Assembly (NCBI GenBank): GCA_037176905.1
Contig: JBBBWG010030311.1
Span: 10,847-49,349 of the forward strand
Reading direction: 5' to 3'
DNA length: 38,503 nt
Origin: Azolla pinnata
Taxonomy: Eukaryota > Streptophyta > Polypodiopsida > Salviniales > Salviniaceae
Under the pieces are notes generated by a model. The model was given only the letters and a program-made list of their open reading frames with translations, ran no database searches and was not told the origin of the DNA. A program made the translations under genes and the position numbers. This document shows, piece by piece, positions 1 to 10,494 of the stretch (positions within the stretch are counted from its first letter, which is position 1; each line of letters opens with the position of its first letter).

Positions 1-46
1 ATGCCTGCAGATGAGCTATTATGGATTCACATGAACAGCAGATGGG

Positions 47-93
47 ACCCTAACCCTAACCCTAACCCTAACCCTAATCCTAACCCTAGCCCT
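47..93. repeat. Short interstitial telomere-like block, CCCTAA type
   Basis: About seven tandem copies of CCCTAA, the later ones degenerate (CCCTAAT, CCTAACCCTAG). The unit is six bases, i.e. TTAGGG on the minus strand, not the usual plant seven-base TTTAGGG. It is short and flanked by unique sequence, so it is interstitial rather than a chromosome end. Confidence 0.85.
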
Positions 94-354
94 GACATGA
101 AGCTGAGTTCGAGCCCGAGAAGCTTCGTGGAAGGGCTAATAATGAAGACTAGGCAATGCTTCTTCTTCTCTTCTGTCACCCCGTCGACTCCCCACATGCA
201 TCTTTACCCTCTCATGGATGCACCTGAAGTGCTGTAACACAACAACCTGCCTTCTTCTGCTCGTTCCGTTCCTCCTCGATTGTAAAGGAACTGTATTTCC
301 ATGCATTAAAATTTGTTTTAGCATCTCATTGGATCGATTTCATCGTGGCACTCG

Positions 355-500
355 AATCTTGACGTGACTCGGGGTTCGACCTTGGCCTGATTCAGGGTTC
401 ATCTTAACCTCGATTCGATTCGGCCTCCGTCTTAACCCGAATTCCGGTTCCGATCTTAGCTTGAATTTGGGTTCGATCGCAACCTACAACAAAGTGTACT
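355..500. repeat. Degenerate ~25-bp repeats
   Basis: Several loosely similar segments share a pattern like GGTTCGA-(T/C)CTTA-(A/G)CC-(T/C)GAATT, about 23-28 bases apart. Similarity is visible by eye but weak. No gene is seen here. Confidence 0.4.
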
Positions 501-571
501 GAATCGGGAACAAAAATGACGATCAATCGATGAAGGAGGAGCATCTACAGAATTGCAAGAATCAACAGAAG

Positions 572-1090
572 AGGGTTTAGGGTTTAGGGGTTTAGGGTTT
601 CCACCACCATCATCATCATCTATTCTGTACACCACAATTACTGGTTTCAGGGTTTAGCTCGGATTTGTGAGTTTAGGGTTTAGGGTTTGATGACTGTGTT
701 TAGTTAGGGTTTGTCTTAGGTTTTTGAGGGTTTGATGTTGGGGTTTAGGGTTTAGCGTTCCCAAAGCTTACTAGTCTCGGGTCCATCACCATCATCAACA
801 TCATCATTGTCATCATCTTCTATTTTGTACACTGCAATTGCTACGGTTTAGGGTTTGTCTTGGGTTTCTGAGTCGAGCGTTTAACGTTTGTTTGTCTCGG
901 GTTTTTAGGGTATGACGTTAGGGTATAGGGTTTTGATGATGTCAGGGTTTAGGGTTTTGATGATGCTAGGGGTTTTAAGGTTTCGATGGTGTCAGGGTAT
1001 AGGGTTTTGATGGTGTCAAGGTATAGGGTTTCGATGATGTTAGGGTTTAGGGTTTTGATGATGTTAGGAGTCAAGCATTAGGGTTTTGGA
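572..1090 (+). repeat. Degenerate TTTAGGG-type repeats
   Basis: The plus strand carries many GGGTTTAGGG cores. From about 845 they are arranged in a loose minisatellite of roughly 24-27 bases in which GGGTTTAGGGTTTTGATGAT alternates with variants (GGGTATAGGG, TTTCGATGGTG). The G-rich strand is the plus strand, opposite to the CCCTAA block at 47-93. Similar degenerate motifs can arise from old telomeric insertions; that origin is inference. No gene is visible. Confidence 0.8.
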
Positions 1091-1206
1091 AGCTTCCATG
1101 GTCAGGGTTTGGAGATCGATTGTACACGGCTGCATTTCCCATGTTCTTGTCCTCGATAAATCAATTGATCATTACATGTTTCCGCTTCACGTTCTTGACG
1201 GCAATC

Positions 1207-1835
1207 AACCGAGTAATCAAATCGATCATCATAAACCGAGTAATCAAATCGATCATCATAAACCGAGTAATCAAATCGATCATCATAAACCGAGTAATTG
1301 ATCATCATAAAGCGAGCAATCGATCGTCATAAACCGAGTAATCGAGTCGATCATCACGAACCGAGTGATTGATAATCGATCATCATAATCTGAGTAATCG
1401 ATCATCATAAACCGAGCAATCGATCATCATAATCATAAACCGAGTAATCAAATCGATCATCATGAACCGAGTGATTGATAATTGATCGTCCTAAACCGAG
1501 TAATCGATCATCATAAACCGAGCAATCAATCGTCATAAACCGAGTAATCGATCATCATAAACCGAGCAATCAATCTTCATAAAGCGAGCAATCAATCATC
1601 ATAAACTGAGTAATCAATCGTAAACTGAGTAATCGATCATCATAAACGGAGTAATCGATCGTAAACCGAGTAATCGATCATCATAAACCGAGTCATCGAT
1701 CATCATAAACCTAGTAATCGATCATCATAAACCGAGCAATCGATCATCATAAACCGAGCAATCGATCATCGTAAACCAATTAATCGATCGTAAACCGAGT
1801 AATCGATCGCGATAACGCGAGTAATCGATCATCAT
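1207..1835. repeat. 22-bp minisatellite (CGAGTAATCGATCATCATAAAC)
   Basis: About 25-28 head-to-tail copies of a unit reading approximately CGAGTAATCGATC plus ATCATAAAC. The first copies are 27 bases long (extra AATCA), later ones 21-23, and some units are truncated to ATCGTAAACCGAGTA. Copies differ by point changes and small indels, as in an old tandem array. Open frames across it arise because most units lack stops in some frames; they are not genes. It ends about 190 bases before the start codon of the histidine phosphatase gene. Confidence 0.93.
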
Positions 1836-2022
1836 CTGTGACCTCGATAAATCGACAAATGAAGGCAATCGAAATCGAGTCTTCTTCTTTTGTTGCGAGC
1901 ATTTTGCCGTGTCTTGCGATTTCGTGACATTCCTCCACCGACACCAGATCGATCAGAGCTTCGCCATCTCGATTTGAGCGGGCGGTGGATTTGCGTCTGC
2001 GGAGGAAGCGAGGGAAGGTTCC

Positions 2023-4050
2023 ATGGCCGAAGATGTCGGCGCGGCGGAGAACGGCTCTCAGGTCCGTTCTTTTTTCTGCTGGCAAAGTTCCATGGTGCGT
2101 TTTGTTTGGCAGGAATCATTCCATTCCTGCACCCTTTCAGAAACCCCCTCGCATTTTGTCACTGTCTTCCTCTCCCCTCGTTCGTCTCTCTGATTTCTGC
2201 AGACTCTTCTTTCCATTCCTGCACCGCCGCTGTTTTCCGTGTTCAGCAGGCAGAAGAAGGTATGTATGGATACACATTCTTGTGCTTCTTCCGGTCGTTT
2301 TCTGCTCTATTTAGTCGACGCATATGAGTGTGCACATTATCACGATTCTGATGAGTGAAGGAGGTATTTTCGTGATTTTCTTATGATAGAAGGTCTTTTC
2401 ATAGTTTAGTGGCAAATATCATCATCCGTTTTATGTGTTTTTATCACCCTTTTATGCAAGATTAAATCACTCCAAGGCATGCATATATCGTCAGCTTCTA
2501 AAATCAAAGAACCACCTTGACTTCAATCTGGAGACATAGTTCTTACATGTGCTGATTTAATCACAAAACGGCTTCATATGCATTGCATTTAATGATCTGA
2601 GAAGTATCTTAACAAGCGAGAAGTGGTTCCGACATAAAGCCTATGCTCACGCATTCATAAGTTTGTTTTTTGCCATAAATAAATAAATTGTCGAGCCCAG
2701 TAACTTTAATAGGGCATGGAAATGTTAACAGTCCTGACTTCATTTTTGTTGAAACGAAGGATCAGTTCGCAAGAAACAAATGGTAAAATTACAGATGAAT
2801 CAACAGAGATGGGTTAATAGCAGTTGTAGTGATGAGGAAAACTTTACAAAGGCTCTTTGAATAGCTGGAATCTAATTATATAAAATCAAGTCAATAACCA
2901 TTGAGCAGTTTTTTTTGGATGTTTCCTTGTAGTGTATCTGCACCTAAGTTTCTCATGCATTTCTAAGTTTGCTACCAAACATAGATTTCTAAGTTCGAGT
3001 GTTACCATGCTCAAATTATATTTCATATTAGTTTTCTAGTGGAATCCAAGGTTTCCTCTCTTATCATCCGCTCAAACTACATCTACACAGTCTTGGCATG
3101 ACCGAGAACATGTTGAGGTGGTCGAGGATGTAACCTTATTTCGACACAACCAGGCATGTGTCAATACACTGCAACAGAAAGAAGCGATTGAGCAAATAAT
3201 ACGTGGAATAGGAAAATAAAGCGTGTGAGGGAGAAAATGTAGAGACAGAAAGTGACCGTCAAATGTGCCGAGATGAGAAGGGAATGGAGTGACCACACAA
3301 GATGAAAAGCAAAAGGGAAGATACATGCTGATTAGAACAGAAATAAGGCATCACGTATAAAGGTAATAAGCTGCAAGTAGAATGCCGGATGTGACAGATC
3401 GAGGTTGGGTGAAGTGAATTGATGCCGTAATTGAGAACAATAAAGATGAGATGGCACGGACCCATGGAGCTATGAGGTTGGGGAATTGAGGAGTGACGAG
3501 GTTGGGGAGTCGCATAGGGATGTCTAAGGGAGTTGCAGATAGAAGAGGTGTGCCTAACGAAGAGAAAGATTTGTTCAAAGTCATTATGAGGGTTGAGTTG
3601 TGATGAGGGTGCGCCGAGGCAGACGTGGCAATGGTTTGAGAGTTGTAATGAGGGAGGGGGCTCACTGGACATTGGACAATTCAAGACACTAGGAATGTAG
3701 TAGAGGTGGGGCAAGACCATGAACACGATGGTGACCTAATTGTTCAAATATTTGACTAGGATTTGGGGGATTTTGTGTCGTTCAAACGTTCGGGGCACTA
3801 TATTACAACTGTACTATGTTACTTGTAGATAATGGAGCTGTAAGTGTAACCAAATGAGGTGCAATTGGAAGAACTTAGTTGCAACCCCATAGAGTCAACT
3901 TCATTCACCTTACTATCCCACTCACTCACTCCAATTCACTCACTCACCCCCTCACCCTATTGACCAGGCAGCCAATATAAGGAGTGGTGATATCCTTTGA
4001 AACTTTTTGTTTTAAGGAGATAAGAATAACACTTTAATTTTATTTACCTC

Positions 4051-4094
<44 letters not shown>

Positions 4095-7000
4095 ATACCC
4101 TGGAGTAGGGTTAAGCCAAGCCTACCCTAACCCCACACGTTACCAGAGTAGGAGCAACGAGTAACTTTGTGGCCACAATCAGTCATGAGGCACTGTACTC
4201 AAATGCCCTTTTGCCGAGTTTATCGTAGTCTATGTATAAGGATAGAAAAGTCATTTTCCAATGATATTTAACATGCAACGGTATCAATAAATGTTCGTAA
4301 TCAACTTGAAGTGGCACCTTTCTCAACTCTCTTGTATTATAGGGGTATATTTCAAAGTTTGTATCTTGCAAATGCCGTCGTGTTAAAGTCTTCCTGTTGG
4401 AAAGCTACTTACTACATTACGAGGAAAGTTTGTGCCTTTTTTTGTACAAGTTTTTTCTTTGGGATGTCAAACTTGTGGAACTGGAACGCAATAAAATATG
4501 CTCTCATATAGTGCTTTTCAGAAGGTTTAAATAAGAAAATGCTGTTGAAAAAATAATATTCATTTTGTAAGCATACATAGCACATGGTTGATTTGAAGGT
4601 TAGGTTTCTACAGTAATTTCCCTTTATTCATAGGTTTCTAGCATTCGCAGATTGTGCATTTGATTCGGCATGGCCATACTACATACAATGAGGGTTATTT
4701 CAGAACAAAATCAGGAAATCAGCCGTTTGATGTTATTATATCTCAAATTGGTGTGGAGCAGGTTGTGTTCCGTTGTTATATGTCTCATTTCTTATCATTC
4801 TATCTGCACTGTATATATTTTGAATTGACTATAGGTTTATGCAGGCAACAGCTCTGAAAGAAAAGGTGCTTGGCCTTGGAGCACAAGTTGTAAGTTTCAT
4901 CTTGTGTCTTTGAGTGAGAGCTAACTTAATGAAAGGAAATGTATGAAAACCACATTTCCATACGAAAAATGTTGCCAAATGTATGTGTACTCAGAATCCT
5001 TGAACATGCACAGATCATTACATCGCCATTGACACGGGCATTGCAGACTCTTCAACATGCTGTCGATTTGGCACAGGTGAATGAAATGAATAACTTGTTT
5101 TAACATCTTGTACTGAGGAAATGATTATACATTATTAGGCTTTGACTTGAGGAAGGAATCCTGGCCATTAATTTTTAGTATCTCAATGTCTGTCTTTACT
5201 AGTGAGCAGATTTTTTTGTATGTAAAATGTAGCAAGGATATGAAGTTTCTTTTGATACTTTTGAAAGTTATGAAAAGTTTCCCTGGTGTACCTTAGCATA
5301 ACAATTCAACCTTAGAGTAAATATTTGAAGGCCAAACATGTATCAAAGTGATGGCTCATGTGTAATGATACCTTTTGACATGTTTTAATGCATTTACTAT
5401 ACTAATTTGTTAAAGATGGACCTACCAGAAAAACACATTCCGTATTATAGAAAGCATTTTAGAGCCAACACCTGAGGAGGGTAGAGCTGTTCTGTTTAGA
5501 GGTTCAGCACAGTACAAAGGCAGTTTAGCTGGTGAGTGGCTTCGGTGAGATATTCCTGGAAGAAAATATATAGAAATGGGAGCTGGTTGCTATCCACCTC
5601 AACTGCAATGGAGAGTCTCCTGGGTATATTATCTTAAGGAGTTGGAGGAATGCATAATTTGAGTGGCTTTAGTGTCTGTCTTACGAGTTGGGGCTTCAGT
5701 GGGCAACCCCTGGAGTCCCGACTTCATCTTACAAGTACAGTAAGGTGGGTGGAAGATCCCTTTATAGCAGTTCGTAAAACAAAACAATATATGTAATGTT
5801 TTACCATATAGTAAGGTGGGTAGGAGGTCCTTCGATACTAGCTTGTAAAACAAAATAATACATTTATTGTTTTATAAGGTGAGTTGTGTTTATTTGGTCT
5901 ATAAAACAGAACTTCATATTTTCGTAGAGCTCTGATTCGCCGCCTATTGAGGTTTCCGGTCTTCACTCTGAACATGTTCTAAGCAGCGGGGATGTTGGGA
6001 GACCTATCAGTGTACGTGTATAAATCTGAGGGATAATGATTGTTTCATTGTGAGTATATATGCTTATCTTAATTTATTTGCATATTCAGATGCTTTCAAA
6101 AGACTTCCCAATGCTATCCTTCACTGGAATAGAAGAGACATGGTGGTTCTCGCCTAAACGTGCTCCTAATGATCCTTTGAAGGGGATCTTTCAGAGCAGG
6201 GAAAGCATGGGTAAGTGTAAAGGTTTACTTTTGTTACTAGCAAGTAAAGATTGAAACTTAGAACATGCATATATTTTCTACAGACCACTTGAGAAAACGA
6301 GTGGGTATATTTCGTCAATATCTTCTTGCAAGACCAGAAACAACGATCGTTGTGATAGGCCATTCCACATTCTTCAAGGTAGAAAACAACTTCTAACACT
6401 TGCTTTACACGTTCCCCTTTTACTTGTCATGCTGGTGTATTTCCCGTTCTTGTTAATTATTTCTTTTCATGTTTGATTTTGGATCATAGATCAGTACAAT
6501 AGTTGGGGTTACATGGTCAGTTAATTTATCGATGTCAGTGGGGGTATGTGAAAGATATGGCTTATTTTCTCGCCCATTTGTCATGATCAGAAGTGTCATG
6601 GACCTATCCTAAGATGTCCCTGAGTGGTTGTAGTTGTGAACATACGTAAAAAGAATGGTATGTGGGCTATGGAGTGGACATGCATAGTAACTTGTAGGCA
6701 GGCGGGCTACTTTATAAGAGCATGTCCCATGGTTGGGACTCCTGCTCAGACCATTACTCAATGCTATCTTCTTCTTCTTCATACACACTATGAGACATTC
6801 TAGGCCTCACCCCCTCCCTACGTATGTTGGTTCGTGTGAAACATTCCATCCCATTGTCCAGAAAAGCATAGACCTTGTTGTCAAAAGCCACCTAGCCATG
6901 TAGTGTTTTTGGAATCTGAGGGCATCAAGGGACATGATAAGATCCTGTTCTTCAAACAACATGAAGACATCAAGACCCTTGGGGTGACATGTGGACGATC

Positions 7001-7543
7001 AAGCATAGTGGAGTGTGCACATTGGTTATTGGGGTGAGACCGTATGATGGAGCTAGATGAGTGTATGATTAATGTGCACCCTATAAAGTGGTTATTAGAA
7101 ATATGAAGCAAAACACTAAACCTGAATGGCATATGTTCACAGAAATTTCATATACTTCTAAGAAGCCTATTTCAGCAAAAGTTCTTCAAAAGGGAAGTAA
7201 TTCAGCTTGCTCATAGACCATCTCGTTGGTGATATGATACTTTCTGGGGGATATGAACTGTAGAGTAGCGACATAAAAAGGTTGGTTCGGAGGATATGCA
7301 CTGCAACATTCATTCTGATCTTTGAAAACAGTTGTGAAGCAATGGCAATGTTGTTCCACTTGTTTCTGGGGGAGGTTTGCTCGGGGGATAATAAATAGTG
7401 TTGTAAACATAGATGCTAAGATTTCTAAATACTAGATAATTTGTTTCTATATATAATGTAATGCCGGTGGTCTTTTTATGCAGGAATTGACTGGTAGACG
7501 GAAGAGAATGCATAATTGTGAGATTCGAACAATTAAGATCTGA
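2023..7543 (+). CDS. Phosphoglycerate-mutase-like histidine phosphatase (8 exons, 205 aa)
   Basis: Exons: 2023-2061, 4651-4761, 4845-4889, 5014-5076, 5928-6011, 6090-6210, 6284-6378, 7484-7543. All join in phase with GT-AG introns. The product belongs to histidine phosphatase branch 1. Residues 17-25 hold the catalytic RHG motif (LIRHGHTTY, nucleophile His20), Arg73 lies in ITSPLTRALQT, and the second catalytic His181 lies in VVIGHSTFF. The middle part (SEHVLSSGDVGRP, then EETWWF around 128-133, then DHLRKRVGIFRQYL) is typical of the small plant phosphoglycerate mutase family proteins of about 200-280 aa. The substrate of this subfamily is not established, and true glycolytic mutase activity is unlikely at this length. 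The first ATG (2023) gives a 13-residue leader, MAEDVGAAENGSQ, joined in phase to exon 2. No signal peptide or membrane segment is seen, so it is probably cytosolic. The 205-aa protein is at the short end of the family but has all core motifs. Confidence 0.9.
2062..4650 (+). other. Intron 1 of the histidine phosphatase gene
   Basis: A 2.6-kb first intron from CAG|GTCCGT to TTCGCAG. It is AT-rich with no conserved coding sequence that I recognise. It includes a stretch at about 3760-4170 that looks like part of an LTR (TATA-like TATAAGG at about 3976, then a CT tract, then TGTTATACCCTGG), and an antisense open frame at 3259-3726 without family features. Confidence 0.75.
4054..4091. repeat. (CT)n microsatellite
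   Basis: About 19 uninterrupted CT dinucleotides inside intron 1 of the phosphatase gene, directly before TGTTATACCCTGG. Confidence 0.95.
5741..5874. repeat. Diverged tandem duplication, ~65-71 bp x 2
   Basis: Two adjacent copies each begin TAAGGTGGGT, continue with a GATCC or GGTCC core and then (G/T)CGTAAAACAAAA or CTTGTAAAACAAAA, and end in an AT-rich GTTTTA stretch. A third start (TAAGGTGAG) follows at 5875. It lies in intron 4 (5077-5927) of the phosphatase gene, which otherwise shows nothing recognisable. Confidence 0.75.
6379..7483 (+). other. Intron 7 of the histidine phosphatase gene
   Basis: A 1.1-kb intron ending TTTTTATGCAG before the last exon. No coding similarity, RNA gene or clear repeat is seen. 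Short open frames in it have no recognisable features. Confidence 0.7.
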
Positions 7544-9269
7544 ACCTGCGTCGTTAACATTGGGTGATCGTTCCTTACTCGAACATGTTTGAAGATGGAT
7601 TGTACATAAATCTCTGCAGCAAATTCAGGAAAATCGATTTTCATTGACTCGCCTTGTCTATAGCGGGAAATAGCCAGATGATAATGACAAAGCAAAAGCA
7701 ATTGTCACATCAACTGATCCCAAATCAGCCTCCTTAAATCCATGAAATTTTGGTTTCAAACAGGTTGATCAATAGTTGCCTTACACTCCTGAAGCTAGCA
7801 AACAACCCTCGAAAAACACAGAGGAGAGAAATTATATTAATCGATGAACATTCCTCATCGAAGTGGGCTTAGATTTCTACTAACGACAACATCCTCCTTG
7901 TTTGACAATACCTTTGATCTAGTGGTTTACAATTGTTGGAAGTGGTTTATGATTGTCAGGATATTGAAGATAGTAATACCTTTGTTTTGCCGAAGGGCCA
8001 GGGCCATCTCCGATGTGTTGTGTGGAGTCGTATCTTGGCTTTGCAAACTTGGGTAGTTTGAGTTTGAATATTTCATTAAAATTGGAGGTAAATTAGTGTT
8101 TTATCTTGCACCAAATCTTACTTAGCTAGCTATTTTGTTCCTAGATCGAGTAATTGGGGTGTTTGGATCGAGTAATTGTTTGACAACACTCCTTCAATTT
8201 ACTACCACTAGTGCACTTGTTTGGCGAAGCTCTCAGATGTCTTGCACTCTGGATACGTAGTTGTGCTCATCTTGCTTCTCTGTCGGAAGCCCATTGCCCA
8301 TTTCTAAGTTCACCTCCTATTGTTGTGAAATATTGTGTATAGGCATGTCGATTAGCTACACGTCGGAGTTTGAGTCCTTTGCATTCCATTTCATTTTACT
8401 TGTATAGAGATTGTTGCTCTCTTTTATTGGGAGTTGTACAGTTAGCGTTCATGACACGGCTTTGGCACATGTTTAAAAGGCTCCAGCAGACTTGATTGTC
8501 TTGCTCGATGCAACTTCTTCGCAGCCTTTGTGATTCACAAGTTCCCATGTTTGGGGGCAAATCGATAACTGCGGCTCATCATTTGAATGAAGATGGTGTG
8601 GAGTTGATCTTACGATACGAGCTCTGACAATGAAACCTAATCTAAATGCTTGACGACGATGTCTGAAAGTTTCATTGTCGTAACGAGACAATCAAGTGCG
8701 TCTTGGGCTTATGATTCAGTTCATGCAGCGGGTTTATGCCATGACTCAAACCAAAGTAATGAACATTATCATGTCTGACAAAAAACTCTGCGATTTCTTG
8801 TTATGTATGGAGCTTCCCTTCGATAGGATCGGCTCCTGGGCACATCCCTAACACATATTGTATTCTACGTGGCCCTCTGCAAATGCAGTTAGACCAGGCA
8901 TTCTGGCCACCACTCGGCTCAACTCGTGCACAGATTCTTGGTGCAATGTGATGATTCCAGGTTTGGCAAAAACGTATGCGGTTGTATCATGTTTCAGATG
9001 AGGAATCGGGCGATTTGGCAAGGGCATGGTATTCATGCCATGCCATGTTCGTGCTCCGAGTTGGCAGAGTTGTGGCCGAGGAAGCATCTGAACTGCATTA
9101 AAACATCACAATACGAAAAAGAACCCTTGCTATCTGAAACTACTTTAAAAGTAGTGATGTGATAAGGTTAATATTCTAAGGTGCTACAATACAAAATGAA
9201 CATAAATTTAATTTATTTAGAAATTAAAATTTCCATATAATATAATAATAAAAACTCTTAAATCAACTT
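7544..9269. other. Intergenic region after the phosphatase gene
   Basis: This should hold the 3' UTR of the phosphatase gene and then unique sequence. Open frames here are under 80 codons and have no family features. I see no tRNA, repeat array or transposon coding region. Confidence 0.6.
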
Positions 9270-10240
9270 TCTTTCTTCTTCTTCTTGAGCTTCAATTATT
9301 TCCTTAGTTTTTTTGGTATTCTTAGATTTCCTCTTTCTTGAGCTTCAATTATTTCCTTAATTTTTTTTTGGTATTATTAGATTTCCTTTTTCTTCCTCTT
9401 CTTCAGTTATTTGTGTAGTTAAATTTCCTTCTTCTTCTTCATAGTTTTGTTTATGTTCCTAGATTTCCTTCTTCTTCTTCTTCTTCTTCAGCTTCGTGTG
9501 TTCTTAGATTTCTTCTACTTCTTCGAATTTCATGTGTTCATGGATGTCCTTCTTCCTCTTCTTCAATTATTTGTGTAGTTAAATTTCTTTTCTTCTTCTT
9601 CTTCAACTTCATGTGTTCGTAGATTTCTTCTACTTGTTCGAAATAGTGTGTTCATAGATTTCCTTTCTTCTTCCTCTTCTTCAGTTATTTGTGTAATTAA
9701 ATTGTTCGTAGATTTCTTCTACTTGTTCGAAATAGCGTGTTCATACATTTCCTTTCTTCTTCCTCTTCTTCAACTATTTGTGTGGTTAAATTTCCTTTCT
9801 TCTTCCTCTTCTTCAGCTATTTGTGCGGTTAAATTTCCTTTCTTCTTCCTCTTCTTTAGTTATTTGTGCAGTTAAATTTCCTTCTTCTTCTTCTTCACAG
9901 TTTTGTTTCTGTTCTCAGACTTCCTTCTTCTTCTTCTTCTTCAACTTCGTGTGTTCTTCGATTTCTTCTACTTCTTCAAAATTCATGTGTTCATAGATTT
10001 CCTTCTTCCTTCCTCTTCTTCAGTTATTTGTGTAGTTAAATTTTCCTTTCTTCTTCCTCTTCTTCAACTATTTGTGTGGTTAAATTTTCCTTTCTTCTTC
10101 CTCTTCTTCAGTTATTTGTGCAGTTAAATTTCCTTTCTTCTTCTTCTTCTTCACAGTTTTGATTCTGTTCTTAGATTTCCTTCTTCTTCTTCTTCTTCTT
10201 CTTTCTTCTTCTTCTTCTTCTTCTTCTTGCGCGCCTTTTT
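9270..10240 (+). repeat. CTT-rich pyrimidine tract with higher-order repeats
   Basis: Nearly 1 kb of strongly strand-asymmetric sequence: runs of (TTC)n interrupted at regular places by the same non-repeat words (CAGTTATTTGTGTAGTTAAATTTCC, here described as a 25-base spacer, and TTCATGTGTTCATAGATTTCC-like words). The spacer recurs at least eight times with point changes (AACTATTTGTGTGGTT, AGTTATTTGTGCAGTT). It is therefore a higher-order array, not a simple microsatellite. It ends about 255 bases before the RCC2-like start codon. Confidence 0.9.
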
Positions 10241-10333
10241 TTTTGTTCTTTACGTTATAAATTTTCTGTTATTAGATATTGTTCTGTTTTCCTCTCTTTT
10301 CTTCCTCTTCTGCTTTTGCTTGCGTTTCACTTC

Positions 10334-10343
10334 AAAACCCTAA
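10334..10343 (+). promoter_or_regulatory. telo-box-like motif (AAAACCCTAA)
   Basis: AAAACCCTAA sits about 150 bases before the RCC2-like ATG, just downstream of the pyrimidine tract. AAACCCTA telo-boxes are known in plant promoters and 5' leaders of cell-cycle and translation genes and are bound by TRB/telomere-repeat factors. One match can occur by chance, so regulatory use here is inference. Confidence 0.45.
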
Positions 10344-10440
10344 CGATGGTTTGAAAGCTCCGCTGCTCCTTCTCCCTCCCTCCATCGCCTCTCGACACGA
10401 AGCTCCCCAACGACGGGCAGAAGACCAGCTTGAGGATTCC

Positions 10441-10476
10441 AGTCGGAGAAAGGAAAACAGTCGGAGAAAGGAAAAC
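10441..10476 (+). repeat. 18-bp direct repeat x 2 in the RCC2 leader
   Basis: AGTCGGAGAAAGGAAAAC occurs twice in immediate tandem, just before the start codon at 10495, probably within the 5' untranslated leader. Confidence 0.85.
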
Positions 10477-10494
10477 GCAAGCTTTTCTCTAGCT

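Noticed and set aside
1..100. True chromosome end
   Set aside because: The CCCTAA run is only about 45 bases and is preceded by unique sequence at the window edge.
1..237. Open frame covering the CCCTAA repeats (PNPNPN peptide)
   Set aside because: Produced by the stop-free hexamer repeat; there is no gene context.
1207..1835. CRISPR-like regular array
   Set aside because: Repeats are contiguous with no unique spacers, and this is a plant nuclear region.
3259..3726. 155-codon minus-strand open frame in the phosphatase intron
   Set aside because: Rich in Ser, His and Pro from a purine-rich plus strand, with no domain, no conserved motif and no splice support.
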